Part shown: one piece after another, positions 17,837 to 26,822 of the stretch
Layout of the letters: the number at the start of each line of letters is the position of its first letter
Position numbering within the stretch: position 1 is the stretch's first letter
Origin: Poseidonibacter antarcticus
GTDB lineage: Bacteria; Campylobacterota; Campylobacteria; Campylobacterales; Arcobacteraceae
Assembly: GCF_003667345.1 (NCBI RefSeq)
Contig: NZ_RCWF01000008.1
Location: forward strand, 60,186-124,185
DNA length: 64,000 nucleotides
Reading direction: 5' to 3'
The notes under the pieces: generated by a model
Database searches by the model: none
Seen by the model: only the letters and a program-made list of their open reading frames with translations
What the model was told of the DNA's origin: nothing
Program-made: the position numbers and the translations under genes

Positions 17837-20311
17837 TTACACCTTTTCTACAATAGCTGTGTTATATCTGAATGTATCAAATAAAGCTTTTGAAGGAGAG
17901 TTTTTATCAAATGTTGAAACATAAGCTATTTCACCAGTGATTTGAATATCAATATACGCATTTAATTCTAAACTTACATTATTTGAAGATACTTTTACTT
18001 TTGAACCTTTTTCAAGTCCTAATTTTTCAAAGTGCGCGCTTGAGAAGAAAATACCTGATTGAAGCTCATCTTTAAACTCATGAGACATTGCTGTAAATTC
18101 ATTAAATTGATTAATTGGATTTGCTTTATAAATCACAATTTCTTCTTCTTTAACTTCTAATTTTCTTAGACTTACTTCTTTTACTTCATCATTTGACTCT
18201 AATGTACTCTGCGTTAAATCATAACCTCTATATTCAACTCTATCATTTCCAAACATATTTGGTAAATCATCAAATTCTACTTCTTTATAGCCTCTTTCGA
18301 GGGGTAGACAGGCTGTATAATCAATTGTGTATTCAACATCAACATCTAAAATCATATTTGCAATATTATTTAAAGCATAGCCATTAAATGCAACCGCAGC
18401 ATTTGTAGGAATGATTTTTTTATCAATATTTGTAAAAGTACCTTCTTGTTGATTAAGTGCAGGAATATCTAAATCTCCATCACCTAATGCTGATAATTGG
18501 AAGTCTGCTTTTTCATTATAACCAACAGTAAATCCTTCTTGTTCTTCTGAGAGTGTACAAATTTGTGATACACCTAAAGTATTTGTAGAAGTTGGAATAA
18601 TTACTACTTCAAAAGCAGTATATTTTGTGATTAATCCACAAAGTTTTGCTAAATTTGCTGCATTTGGATGTGTGATTAAATCTTCACCAACTATTAATGA
18701 GAAAGTATCTTTTTTAGCTAGCATAGTGTCAATTAGTTCTACAAATGTTTCATCTTTTCCAAAATCTTCTAAAAGTGAGATATATTCAAACTCAACTTCT
18801 TTAGAAACTTTTTTAGGAACCATTTTTACAACTTCTTTTTCCTCACCTGTTTCTTCATTTTTAACTATTTCAACAACTTTTTCTTTTATCATTTCACTAA
18901 CAGTTTTTGTTCTAGTTTCACTTAAAGAGTCAAGATAAGTTTTGATATTTTGTGGTAAATCTTTTCCAAATTTATAAAGTATAAAATAAAGAATCGATTC
19001 TTGTGCTAAAGCATCATGATAAATAAATTCAGTAGTTTTACCTTTTTTACCAATTTTTTCCATTACAGGATCTGCAATTGGATGGAAATATAAAGCAGCA
19101 CCTTTATTCATAATAACAGAGTTATTAAGTGCATATCTTGCATTTGGTAAATCTGATTTTAAATAAGACCCAACAGAAATTACAAAGTTTGAATCATGAA
19201 CATCTGTAAGTGTTGAAGAGTATAAAGATGTTCCTGCAGAACTAGAATAGTTTGCTAAAAACTCTTGATATAATCTTGCATCTTCATTTACTAAATTTGC
19301 ACCTGTTTTATCTGCAATCTTTTGTAAAAGTAAAGCTTCTTCATTTGTAATAAATGAGTTAAATTTAATATTTTTTGCTTTTTGAAAACTTTCAATTGCA
19401 TTTATAAATGCAGTTGTATCTTTTTTCTCAACTTTATTATCAAAGTCATAAGCAAATCTTCCTGCACCATTTAATGTTGAATAATGAGGCTCATTTGTAA
19501 CTCTATAAATTCTTTTTGTTCTATGATTATCTATTGAATCTTGTTTGATTTCATAATAAATAAATGCACAGTCACTTGAATGTGAATTTGCAGCTGGAAT
19601 TTTTTTAAGTTCCCAAGAGTTTGATGTATATTGGAAGTCATGAGAAACTAAAGCTCCAACAGGACAGGCTGCAATACACTCACCACAATCTGTACAGGCA
19701 TCAGCGTCATAACCAATAAGTGATTTATTAAGTTTATTCCACATTGCATATGCATCTTTTGGCATTTCAGTCTTAAATGTTTTATCAATAGCATCAGATG
19801 GTCTTTTTACTGTACTAAGTGCATTTGAACCAACCATATCTTTACATACAGTTACACAACGTTCACAAACAATACAAAGTCCTGGGTCATAATTCATAAC
19901 TCCCCAATGTGCAGTTGGTCTGTGAACATCTTTTATACTATAGCTTTGAGAATCTACTTTCATATATAAAGAGTAATTTTGTAATTCACACTCTCCACTT
20001 TGGTCACAAACACCACATTGAAGAGGATGATTAACATCATAAACTTCCATTATGGCTCGTCTTTCTTTTGCAATTGCTGGAGTTTCTGTGTTTATTTGCA
20101 TATCTGCTTTAACTTTAGTATTACAACCATATACTTGTTTTCCATCAGCTTCAACTAAACACAATCTACATGCTAATGTTGGTGAACATCTTGTTAAATA
20201 ACATACTGCAGGAACAAAAACATCATTTGCTCTAGCAACATTTAAGATTGATTCTCCATTTTTAGCTTCAATTTGCTTTCCATCAATTGTTAATGTAATC
20301 ATATCACTCAT
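17837..20311 (-). CDS. nuoG: NADH-quinone oxidoreductase subunit G
   Basis: 824-aa iron-sulfur subunit of the peripheral arm. The N-terminal [2Fe-2S] domain has C37, C48, C51 and C63. A His/Cys cluster site follows (HPLQCGVCDQSGEC), then two 4Cys sites (CIVCERCVTVC and CTDCGECIAACPVGAL). The rest is a molybdopterin-oxidoreductase-like domain without cofactor. From about residue 373 it resembles the neighbouring 269-aa F-position protein: DSNFVISVGSYL aligns with SDFILSLGTML, and IVGEDLITHP with IIGDDLIEHP. A charged insertion of roughly 50 residues (about 470-525) is absent from that paralogue. The start codon overlaps the upstream gene by 1 nt. Confidence 0.96.
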   Translation of the reverse strand: MSDMITLTIDGKQIEAKNGESILNVARANDVFVPAVCYLTRCSPTLACRLCLVEADGKQVYGCNTKVKADMQINTETPAIAKERRAIMEVYDVNHPLQCGVCDQSGECELQNYSLYMKVDSQSYSIKDVHRPTAHWGVMNYDPGLCIVCERCVTVCKDMVGSNALSTVKRPSDAIDKTFKTEMPKDAYAMWNKLNKSLIGYDADACTDCGECIAACPVGALVSHDFQYTSNSWELKKIPAANSHSSDCAFIYYEIKQDSIDNHRTKRIYRVTNEPHYSTLNGAGRFAYDFDNKVEKKDTTAFINAIESFQKAKNIKFNSFITNEEALLLQKIADKTGANLVNEDARLYQEFLANYSSSAGTSLYSSTLTDVHDSNFVISVGSYLKSDLPNARYALNNSVIMNKGAALYFHPIADPVMEKIGKKGKTTEFIYHDALAQESILYFILYKFGKDLPQNIKTYLDSLSETRTKTVSEMIKEKVVEIVKNEETGEEKEVVKMVPKKVSKEVEFEYISLLEDFGKDETFVELIDTMLAKKDTFSLIVGEDLITHPNAANLAKLCGLITKYTAFEVVIIPTSTNTLGVSQICTLSEEQEGFTVGYNEKADFQLSALGDGDLDIPALNQQEGTFTNIDKKIIPTNAAVAFNGYALNNIANMILDVDVEYTIDYTACLPLERGYKEVEFDDLPNMFGNDRVEYRGYDLTQSTLESNDEVKEVSLRKLEVKEEEIVIYKANPINQFNEFTAMSHEFKDELQSGIFFSSAHFEKLGLEKGSKVKVSSNNVSLELNAYIDIQITGEIAYVSTFDKNSPSKALFDTFRYNTAIVEKV

Positions 20312-21120
20312 TATTCATCAACCTTTTGTATTTTTACTTGTTTATATCTATATCCATTAAATAGTTCTTCATTAGAACCTGTTATTTTTGAAATAGCAAT
20401 TGTTCCATTTAACTTATCATCAACTTTTATAGTTTTTTCTACTTTTGAACTTTTATAGTTTAAATATACCTTATCATTATTTGCAACTTTAGCAATTTGT
20501 GCAAAAGATTTACTTGCAATTAAGTCTTGAGTTGATTCATCTTCAATAAGTCTATAAATAACTGTTCCATCAAAAGATTTTAATTCTTCAACTTCTTCAA
20601 GTTGTAAATTTGTACATGCATTAATTTTTTCTTCGAAATTATTATCTAATATAATTACATTGAAATCTGTATATTCTTTTATTATAGAAATAAATTTTAT
20701 AATATTTTCAACTCTTGGATGTTCAATTAAATCATCACCAATTATTAATGTTTTAAATTTACAATTTAAAGAGTTATCATAAGCTTCTTCAAACTCTTCT
20801 TCTCCAGCTGAACTTTCAGCTGAAAGATATCCTAAATCCAAACTATCAATATATTTTTTGATAGTATCATTAGATTCTTTTACAAAAGTATTGAGTAATA
20901 AAGCTAAAATACCTTCTTCACTTCCTACTTCATATTTTATGAATTGCGTATAATAAAGTTTTAAATCAATATTATCAATTGGATGCATATAAACAAATTG
21001 AGCATTTGTTTTTGCAATTGATTCAATAATAGAATCTCTTACTTCTTCTTTATTATTTGAAAGCATAGTCCCAAGAGAAAGAATAAAATCACTTTTAGAA
21101 ATTATCTCTTTTTTATCCAT
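20311..21120 (-). CDS. Epsilonproteobacterial 'NuoF'-position subunit, NuoG-like and without flavin or FeS sites
   Basis: 269-aa protein at the nuoF position of the operon. It has none of the canonical NuoF features: no GRGGAGFP NADH/FMN motif and no C-terminal CxxCxxC cluster. It aligns with the C-terminal half of NuoG at three points in order: SDFILSLGTML (10-20), IIGDDLIEHP (126-135) and the C-terminal GTIAISK...ELFNGYRYKQ. It therefore appears to be a NuoG paralogue lacking the FeS domains. Campylobacter jejuni has similarly placed non-canonical proteins (Cj1574/Cj1575), and there complex I is reported to use flavodoxin. A structural or docking role in an NADH-independent complex I is inferred. 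It overlaps both neighbours by 1 nt. Confidence 0.85.
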   Translation of the reverse strand: MDKKEIISKSDFILSLGTMLSNNKEEVRDSIIESIAKTNAQFVYMHPIDNIDLKLYYTQFIKYEVGSEEGILALLLNTFVKESNDTIKKYIDSLDLGYLSAESSAGEEEFEEAYDNSLNCKFKTLIIGDDLIEHPRVENIIKFISIIKEYTDFNVIILDNNFEEKINACTNLQLEEVEELKSFDGTVIYRLIEDESTQDLIASKSFAQIAKVANNDKVYLNYKSSKVEKTIKVDDKLNGTIAISKITGSNEELFNGYRYKQVKIQKVDE

Positions 21121-21383
21121 TATTTATTTTCCTCTTCGACAACTTTTGGTTCAGGTTTTACTTTTTTAATTACTAGTGTCCAATCTACTTCTGTAAATTT
21201 AATAGAATTCATTAATGTATAACCAGCTTCATATATAACATCAGCTGATTTTTGAATATTTTCAAAATCCCCAATTTCAAATATAATAATTGCTGTTTCA
21301 CCATCTCTTATTTGCTTATCCAGAAGGTCAAGCATTCTGTCATAAAAATCGTTTTTTAAATGTCTTAAATCAAATCTTTTCAT
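21120..21383 (-). CDS. Epsilonproteobacterial 'NuoE'-position small subunit
   Basis: 87-aa protein at the nuoE position. It shows no [2Fe-2S] thioredoxin-like motif (no cysteine at all), so it is not a canonical NuoE (usually ~160 aa). It begins MKRFDLRHLKNDFYDRMLDL and ends with a charged KPEPKVVEEENK tail. The middle (ETAIIIFEIGDFENIQKSAD, VDWTLVIKKV) looks like a small alpha/beta fold. Proteins of this kind occupy the E position in Campylobacter and Helicobacter complex I, where NADH is not the donor. AAGGA lies 6 nt upstream of the ATG. The ATG overlaps the stop of a 27-codon ORF (ATGA). Confidence 0.85.
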   Translation of the reverse strand: MKRFDLRHLKNDFYDRMLDLLDKQIRDGETAIIIFEIGDFENIQKSADVIYEAGYTLMNSIKFTEVDWTLVIKKVKPEPKVVEEENK

Positions 21384-21463
21384 TTCACATCCTTCATGGC
21401 TACACTATATTCTGAGCATTTTGATTCCGAAACTAAAAAATTAAAGCAGTTTATTTTTTTCAC
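21380..21463 (-). CDS. Possible 27-aa microprotein between nuoD and nuoE
   Basis: The 90-nt gap between nuoD and the E-position gene is filled by one open frame. It starts at GTG (21463) and ends at TGA (21380), which overlaps the next ATG as ATGA. The sequence AAGGTGAG lies directly upstream and overlaps the nuoD stop codon. Its GGTGA-to-GTG spacing is 5 nt, the same as for rpsU in this window. The product starts MKKINCFNFLVSESK and has two cysteines spaced CX9C. Nothing in it is recognisable as a known family. It could be a coupling ORF, a real microprotein or chance; two codons (TCG, GCC) are unusual for this genome. Confidence 0.4.
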   Translation of the reverse strand: MKKINCFNFLVSESKCSEYSVAMKDVK

Positions 21464-21473
21464 GTTTCTCACC

Positions 21474-22700
21474 TTATCTATCTATTTCGCCGAAAACTAT
21501 ATTTAAGTTACCAATTATAGTAACCACATCGGCTAATTGTAATCCAACAAGTAGTTCTTCAAGCATTGCTGTATGTTGGAAACTCGGCGCTCTAATTTTC
21601 ATTCTATATGCGTATGGAGTTCCATCACTTACAACGAAATAACCTAATTCACCTTTTGGTGATTCAGTAGCGACATAAACTTCACCTTTTGGTGGTCTCA
21701 TACCTTGCGTTACAAGAACGAAATGTTGCATTAAAGAATAATTTTGAGTCATAATTTGCTCTTTTGGAGCTGAAATATAGTTTGGAGAATGTGCCATAAG
21801 TTGAGAATCACTTTTCTCATACATAGGAACTAATTGTTTTAGTATTTTTGAAGATTCATACATTTCAGCAATACAGATTTTATATCTTCCGTAAGAATCA
21901 CAAGTATGTGCAATTGGAACATCGAAATCTAATTCATCATAAATACCATAAGGCATCTCTTTTCTTAAATCCCATTTAATACCAGAACCTCTTAAAGCAA
22001 TACCTGAACATCCCCAAGATTTTGCCATTTTTTGTGTAATCACACCTACATTTTCAAGTCTCATTTTCCAGATTCTATTCTCTGTTAATAAACCTTCATA
22101 TTTCTTGATTTCAGTTTCTAAAATCTGCAAAAATGACATACAGTCATCAATCCAATTAGATGGTAAGTCCAAAGGAACTCCACCAATTCTAATTGCACTA
22201 TGAGTTAGTCTTGCACCACAATAGTCTTCTATTAAGTCCATTGCATATTCTCTTTCTCTAAAACAATAAAGAAACATAGACATAGCACCAACATCAAGTG
22301 CATGTGTTGCTAACCAAAAAAGGTGCGATGTAATTCGATTTAATTCTAAAAGCATTGTTCTAATAATTTCAGCTCGTCTTGGAGCTTCAATCCCTAGAAG
22401 TTTTTCAATAGCAAGTGCATAACCGTAGTTATTTGAAGTAGCAGCGATATAATCCATTCTATCTGTTGTTGGTAAGAATTCATTATAAATCATATTCTCA
22501 GCCATTTTCTCCATACCTCTATGAAGGTATCCAATCATTGGTCGAGATTTTACTACTTGTTCACCTTGAAGTTCTAAAACAAGTCTCATTTGTCCGTGAG
22601 CAGAGGGATGTTGTGGTCCAAAGTTCACCATCATTGTATTATCTTCTCTCTCGAAGTTAATATTCTCAAAAAAAGGTTTTAATCTATTGGCTTGTTGCAT
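21474..22700 (-). CDS. nuoD: NADH-quinone oxidoreductase subunit D
   Basis: 408-aa 49-kDa-type subunit forming the quinone site with NuoB. The N-terminal [19 protein letters not shown] carries the conserved histidine loop. [26 protein letters not shown] and the C-terminal FGEIDR are all typical. It is not fused to NuoC. It lies 4 nt downstream of nuoC. Canonical length and motifs show a functional core complex despite the missing NADH module. Confidence 0.97.
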   Translation of the reverse strand: MQQANRLKPFFENINFEREDNTMMVNFGPQHPSAHGQMRLVLELQGEQVVKSRPMIGYLHRGMEKMAENMIYNEFLPTTDRMDYIAATSNNYGYALAIEKLLGIEAPRRAEIIRTMLLELNRITSHLFWLATHALDVGAMSMFLYCFREREYAMDLIEDYCGARLTHSAIRIGGVPLDLPSNWIDDCMSFLQILETEIKKYEGLLTENRIWKMRLENVGVITQKMAKSWGCSGIALRGSGIKWDLRKEMPYGIYDELDFDVPIAHTCDSYGRYKICIAEMYESSKILKQLVPMYEKSDSQLMAHSPNYISAPKEQIMTQNYSLMQHFVLVTQGMRPPKGEVYVATESPKGELGYFVVSDGTPYAYRMKIRAPSFQHTAMLEELLVGLQLADVVTIIGNLNIVFGEIDR

Positions 22701-22704
22701 TCTT

Positions 22705-23508
22705 TTACCTTCTTCTTTTTAAAACAACTGATTCTTCAGGTTTTAATGTTTTCATAATTTTTGATGTATCATCTTCTTGATATTTGATTGAAGTTTCAGG
22801 TTCAAACTCAGTAATATCAGTTTGGAAAGGAACTTCGTGACCCAATCTTGCAAATCTAGTAGTATCATATCTATCAATTGCAGCTGGATCTCGCTGTTCA
22901 GGTCCGATTATATCTCTAGCTTCTTTTCCAAAGATTTTATCAACTTCATACCACGAAGCTGCTTCATCACCTTGAAGTGGATAAGTTTTTCTTAATGGAT
23001 GATCATACCAATCATCTGGCATAATTAATCTTTTCATATTAGGATGATTTACAACTTTTACACCTAATAAATCATACATTTCTCGCTCAGACCAATTTGC
23101 AGAATCAAAGATAGAAGATATAGATTCAATTGCATCATTTTTGCTTAGAAAACATTTGATTCTTAGTCTTTTATGTTTTGATAATGAAAGCATTTCATAA
23201 AATATTTCATAGCCATCTTTTTGTGCTAAATAATCAATAGCAGACATCTCAATTAACATATCGTATTCTAAATTTTCACTTAAAAATTTCATAATATCAA
23301 CAATTGCATTTTTATTAACATACATTACTAGATGTGTATGTTCTATATATGCTTGCTCAACTTTAAATACTGAAGAAAAAGCTTCATAATCTTTTGAAAA
23401 AATTTCATCGCTTGCAACATCTAATCTTGGAACCGTAGGAGATACAAAAAATCTATCAGAAAAAGGAGCTTTTCTTTGAACATCATCTTTTGGCGTATAT
23501 TTTCTCAT
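22705..23508 (-). CDS. nuoC: NADH-quinone oxidoreductase subunit C
   Basis: 267-aa 30-kDa-type subunit of the hydrophilic arm. The conserved core is [31 protein letters not shown] followed by HPLRKTYPL, with the ERE..D motif intact. The first ~45 residues and the acidic C-terminal extension (about 220-267, ending VLKRRR) are variable. It contributes no cofactor and helps hold NuoB and NuoD. It overlaps nuoB by 1 nt. Confidence 0.95.
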   Translation of the reverse strand: MRKYTPKDDVQRKAPFSDRFFVSPTVPRLDVASDEIFSKDYEAFSSVFKVEQAYIEHTHLVMYVNKNAIVDIMKFLSENLEYDMLIEMSAIDYLAQKDGYEIFYEMLSLSKHKRLRIKCFLSKNDAIESISSIFDSANWSEREMYDLLGVKVVNHPNMKRLIMPDDWYDHPLRKTYPLQGDEAASWYEVDKIFGKEARDIIGPEQRDPAAIDRYDTTRFARLGHEVPFQTDITEFEPETSIKYQEDDTSKIMKTLKPEESVVLKRRR

Positions 23509-24017
23509 TAAACTAGCCTTTTTTTCTTATGCGCTCTGAAAATTGACTCTTTTCTAATTTTTCTTTGAAGTGTCATCAATGCATACTGAAGTGTTTCAGG
23601 TCTAGGTGCACATCCTGGAAGATAAATATCAACTGGAATAATTCTATCTGCACCTTGAACCGTTGCATAAGTATTAAACATACCACCAGTATTGGCACAT
23701 GACCCCATTGAAATTACCCATTTAGGATCAGGCATTTGGTCATATAGTCTTCTCATAAATTCTGCATGTTTTTTTGTAAGTGTTCCTGCAATAATTAATA
23801 CATCAGATTGTCTTGGACTTGCTCTAAAAATTGTACCAAACCGATCAAAATCATATCGAGATGCACCGGTTGCCATCATCTCAATGGCACAACAGGCCAA
23901 ACCATAAGTCATAGGCCAAAGTGAGTTAGAACGTCCAAAATTAACTAACTTATCAATAGTAGTTAATTTAATTGGCGCACCGCCATCTTGTAAATAATTT
24001 ACTTTATGCTGTGCCAT
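23508..24017 (-). CDS. nuoB: NADH-quinone oxidoreductase subunit B
   Basis: 169-aa subunit carrying cluster N2, which passes electrons to quinone. The tandem cysteines C42-C43 ([12 protein letters not shown]), then [12 protein letters not shown] and the cysteine in GCAPRPETL are the four ligands. It overlaps nuoA by 19 nt. The start [13 protein letters not shown] was kept because the family begins near this point. Confidence 0.97.
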   Translation of the reverse strand: MAQHKVNYLQDGGAPIKLTTIDKLVNFGRSNSLWPMTYGLACCAIEMMATGASRYDFDRFGTIFRASPRQSDVLIIAGTLTKKHAEFMRRLYDQMPDPKWVISMGSCANTGGMFNTYATVQGADRIIPVDIYLPGCAPRPETLQYALMTLQRKIRKESIFRAHKKKRLV

Positions 24018-24388
24018 TCAAGGGCTCCTTTTTTCCATGCATATAAAAATCCAATTGCTAATAGTGTGATAAAAAGTAACATTTCTATAAATCCAAACCA
24101 TCCTAATAACTTAAAGTTAATAGCCCATGGAAACATGAAAATTATTTCTACATCAAATAAAATAAATAGCAATGCTATTAGATAAAACTGTGTTGATATT
24201 GTATTGGGTTGTTTTGTAACTTCTGGTCCACATTCATACAATGTTGTTTTTAATTTTTCTGTGTCTAATCTTGCGATTTTTCTACTAACATACCTAGAAA
24301 GCCACACTGTAGCACCGAATGCAGTAAATGTTAAAACAAACATTACAAATGCACCAAAATAAGGATGGGCAAAATCCATATGTGTCAT
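23999..24388 (-). CDS. nuoA: NADH-quinone oxidoreductase subunit A
   Basis: 129-aa membrane subunit with three helices and first gene of the operon. The loop YECGPEV and the second-helix [20 protein letters not shown] with its conserved acidic pair are canonical. ATG at 24388 has AAAGGA about 8 nt upstream; a second ATG three codons later is possible. The upstream 100 bp hold the likely promoter for the whole 14-gene operon. Confidence 0.96.
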   Translation of the reverse strand: MTHMDFAHPYFGAFVMFVLTFTAFGATVWLSRYVSRKIARLDTEKLKTTLYECGPEVTKQPNTISTQFYLIALLFILFDVEIIFMFPWAINFKLLGWFGFIEMLLFITLLAIGFLYAWKKGALEWHSIK

Positions 24389-24435
24389 TTAATATATCCT
24401 TTAAAGCTTGAAAAGTTTTCTTTATAATGGCTAAT

Positions 24436-24443
24436 ATTTTATC
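24436..24443 (-). promoter_or_regulatory. Possible -10 element of the nuo operon
   Basis: On the minus strand TTTGATAAAATATT lies about 48 nt upstream of the nuoA ATG and offers a GATAAAAT -10 box in a region of periodic A/T runs. A second A/T box (CATTATAAAG) is nearer the gene. The choice between them is uncertain. Confidence 0.35.
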
Positions 24444-24487
24444 AAATTAGTGATAAATAGCCACTTATAATAATTTAGGTAAATGAT

Positions 24488-24517
24488 AATCTAAGCTTTT
24501 AAGAGTAAGCTTAGATT
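24488..24517. terminator. Hairpin between the AAA+ gene and the nuo operon
   Basis: A perfect 11-bp stem (AATCTAAGCTT / AAGCTTAGATT) with an 8-nt loop lies 56 nt beyond the AAA+ stop codon and before the nuo promoter. The gene on the right reads into it on the minus strand. It is the only strong candidate for separating the two units, although the U-run is better on the plus strand. Confidence 0.5.
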
Positions 24518-24572
24518 TTAAGTATATTTTAATATAGAAGAAAAAATGGTACAAAAAGAAACACTCTGAATC

Positions 24573-26306
24573 CTAAAAGAATCCTACTTTGTTTTCACTA
24601 TCAAATTGTCCTTTTTGTTCTTTTGTGATTTGTTCTTTAAAATCTTCAACATTAAAGATTGGTTCAGGATTTACTGCAATTTTATATGCTGCATTTTTGA
24701 TAATAAGTTCTATTTGTCCACCTGTTAATTCGTATGAAACTAGTTCATTTATATCAAAATCTTCACTCAATGGAAGATTTGAAGGAAGTAATTTATTCCA
24801 TAACTCTAATCTTTGTTTTTTATTTGGTTTCATAAACTCTATTTTGTAGTTAAATCTTCTTGAAAATGCTTTATCTAAGTTTTCAAGTAAGTTTGTAGTT
24901 GCTATTAAAATTCCATCAAACTTTTCTATTTGTTCTAAAAATATATTTTGGATTTGGTTATGCATTTTATCACTTCCATTTCCTGCACCTGTTGTTCTTG
25001 AACTTAAGAATTGATCTGCTTCATTTAATAATAATACTGGTTCTGTTTTTGTTTTTTCACAAAGTTCATAATATTTATCAAAGATACTTCTTACATTTTT
25101 TTCACTCTCACCTACATACATTGAAAGAATTTTTGAACAGTCAAAACTAAGAACATCTTTTTTCAAAGATTTTGCTAATGCTAAAGCTGTTAAACTTTTA
25201 CCAGTTCCTGCAACTCCATAAAAGATAATTTTGGCTTCTATACCTTTTCTTTTATCTTTAATTCCCCATAATTTTAATCTATTAATTACATCTTTATCAA
25301 CTTGTTTTAGTAGTGAATTTAATGTTTCTCTTGTTTTGTCATTTAATACAACATCATCTAAAGTTTTTGTTGTACTTGTTAATTCAAAGATATCCTGCTC
25401 TTTGATAATTGAATCAATTTTTATCTTTGAACCTCTTGTTTTTTTCTGTGTAGGATGTGATATTTTATATAAAACTTCATCTGGAATATAGAAGTTTCTA
25501 TTAATCCCACCAAAAGGAGTTAGAACCTCATCATAATCTACTAATGAGTTGGAAACAAGAGGTGAACTTTCTTCAAGTAATGATCTATATTTTATTTTTT
25601 CATAATCATCACTTGAAATTAATTCAATTAGTGCATTCATATCTCTAATTGAACCATCTCCCCCTGAATATTCTTCTTTTAGAAGTGCTAAAAATAGTGT
25701 TTGTTCTTGTTCTTTTAATTCATTTTCTTTAAAGAAATCTTCAAGCATTATAGAATTATTTGTAACCTTGATTCTTTCTTTAATTCTATTTTCTAATAAT
25801 ACTAATTTTGATTTTAATCTATTTGAACTAGGAGAATTAACATCAAAATTTTTCTTTACAACATTTAACTGCTGTGCTAAATCTATTTTAAAAAACTGAT
25901 CTTGTAAGTATTCTAAATGATCTGAATAATTTTTTATTTCAGGAAGAATAAAATCATTAGAACCATTTTCTAATAATTTTAAATATGAACTTGAAAGTGA
26001 AACACTTGAATTTAATAATTCTAGTTTTGAAATTTCATTTAGTTTAATTTGGTCAAATGATATTTGAACTATCCATCCAAATTCTAAAAGTGATTTAATC
26101 AAACTTAATTTTTCTAAATGTTCAAACTTCTCAATATCATAAAACTTTGATAGTATGTCAATAACAACTAAACTATCTCTTCCTTTTGCATACTCTTTTG
26201 TAATAAATTGTAATAAAACTGCCTCTTCTTTTGTACATTTTAATTGTGTAAAAAAGTTTGTTTCTTCTATATCTTTTGACTTAATAAAATCAATTAATTC
26301 TTTCAT
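24573..26306 (-). CDS. AAA+ ATPase with unknown N-terminal region
   Basis: 577 aa. The C-terminal third is a classical AAA domain. Walker A is GVAGTGKSLTAL (K370). Walker B is PVLLLNEADQFLSS, where Asn428 replaces the usual Asp before the catalytic Glu429. IATTNLLENLDKAFSRRFNYKIEF is the second region of homology with an arginine finger, and LTGGQIELIIKNAA is sensor 2. The first ~330 residues are helical, rich in Lys/Glu/Leu, and match no domain I recognise. No membrane segment is visible. It probably remodels or unfolds a protein target that cannot be named from sequence. A small membrane protein gene lies 14 nt upstream and is probably co-transcribed. Confidence 0.85.
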   Translation of the reverse strand: MKELIDFIKSKDIEETNFFTQLKCTKEEAVLLQFITKEYAKGRDSLVVIDILSKFYDIEKFEHLEKLSLIKSLLEFGWIVQISFDQIKLNEISKLELLNSSVSLSSSYLKLLENGSNDFILPEIKNYSDHLEYLQDQFFKIDLAQQLNVVKKNFDVNSPSSNRLKSKLVLLENRIKERIKVTNNSIMLEDFFKENELKEQEQTLFLALLKEEYSGGDGSIRDMNALIELISSDDYEKIKYRSLLEESSPLVSNSLVDYDEVLTPFGGINRNFYIPDEVLYKISHPTQKKTRGSKIKIDSIIKEQDIFELTSTTKTLDDVVLNDKTRETLNSLLKQVDKDVINRLKLWGIKDKRKGIEAKIIFYGVAGTGKSLTALALAKSLKKDVLSFDCSKILSMYVGESEKNVRSIFDKYYELCEKTKTEPVLLLNEADQFLSSRTTGAGNGSDKMHNQIQNIFLEQIEKFDGILIATTNLLENLDKAFSRRFNYKIEFMKPNKKQRLELWNKLLPSNLPLSEDFDINELVSYELTGGQIELIIKNAAYKIAVNPEPIFNVEDFKEQITKEQKGQFDSENKVGFF

Positions 26307-26320
26307 TATTTATTCTAATC

Positions 26321-26674
26321 CTACTTATTTAATTTTTTTTCTAATTTTTTATAAAATGTATTTAGTTCTTCTTCTTTTGAAAAAAAGATTTTTTCTTTTT
26401 TATTAATAAGAATACTTTTTTTATCTATATCTATATTTTTTATATCTTCATATTTGTACTCTTTTTTATTAAGTTTAATATCTACATTAAAACTATTTGC
26501 TATTTCTAATAATCTATCTTGACATAATGCTTTATATGAGCCTTTGGTATAAATATAATTTTCACATTTAACATTATTAATATAATTTTCTATTTTTTCT
26601 AAATTGTAATTATCATACATATTTAATCCAATAACAACAAATGCTATAAATACAAAAAAACCAATAAAAATCAT
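26321..26674 (-). CDS. Small single-pass membrane protein, unknown function
   Basis: 117 aa. An N-terminal hydrophobic helix (IFIGFFVFIAFVVIGLNMY) is followed by a ~95-residue charged domain rich in Lys, Asn and Tyr, with two cysteines (in VKCENY and ALCQDR) that could pair if the domain is periplasmic. I do not recognise the family. It is 14 nt upstream of the AAA+ ATPase gene in the same orientation, so the two are probably one operon and may work together. Confidence 0.6.
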   Translation of the reverse strand: MIFIGFFVFIAFVVIGLNMYDNYNLEKIENYINNVKCENYIYTKGSYKALCQDRLLEIANSFNVDIKLNKKEYKYEDIKNIDIDKKSILINKKEKIFFSKEEELNTFYKKLEKKLNK

Positions 26675-26773
26675 TACATCCCCTATATATTAAATAATAC
26701 ATTAATATCTCTTAACAATTTATGAACAAAAATAGTATTGTTTCCTAATTATTTGCCTAAGGTTTAGAAAAAA

Positions 26774-26797
26774 AAGGTAAAATACCTTATATTTTTT
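26774..26797 (+). promoter_or_regulatory. Terminator-like hairpin upstream of the Sel1 lipoprotein genes
   Basis: AAGGTA-AAA-TACCTT is flanked by an A-run on the left and ATATTTTTT on the right, the form of an intrinsic terminator for the plus strand. No gene precedes it on this strand; the neighbour is divergent. It could be an attenuator or an operator-like symmetry at the Sel1 promoter. The sequence alone does not decide. Confidence 0.35.
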
Positions 26798-26822
26798 AAA
26801 TAAAACCGATATAAGAAGGGAA

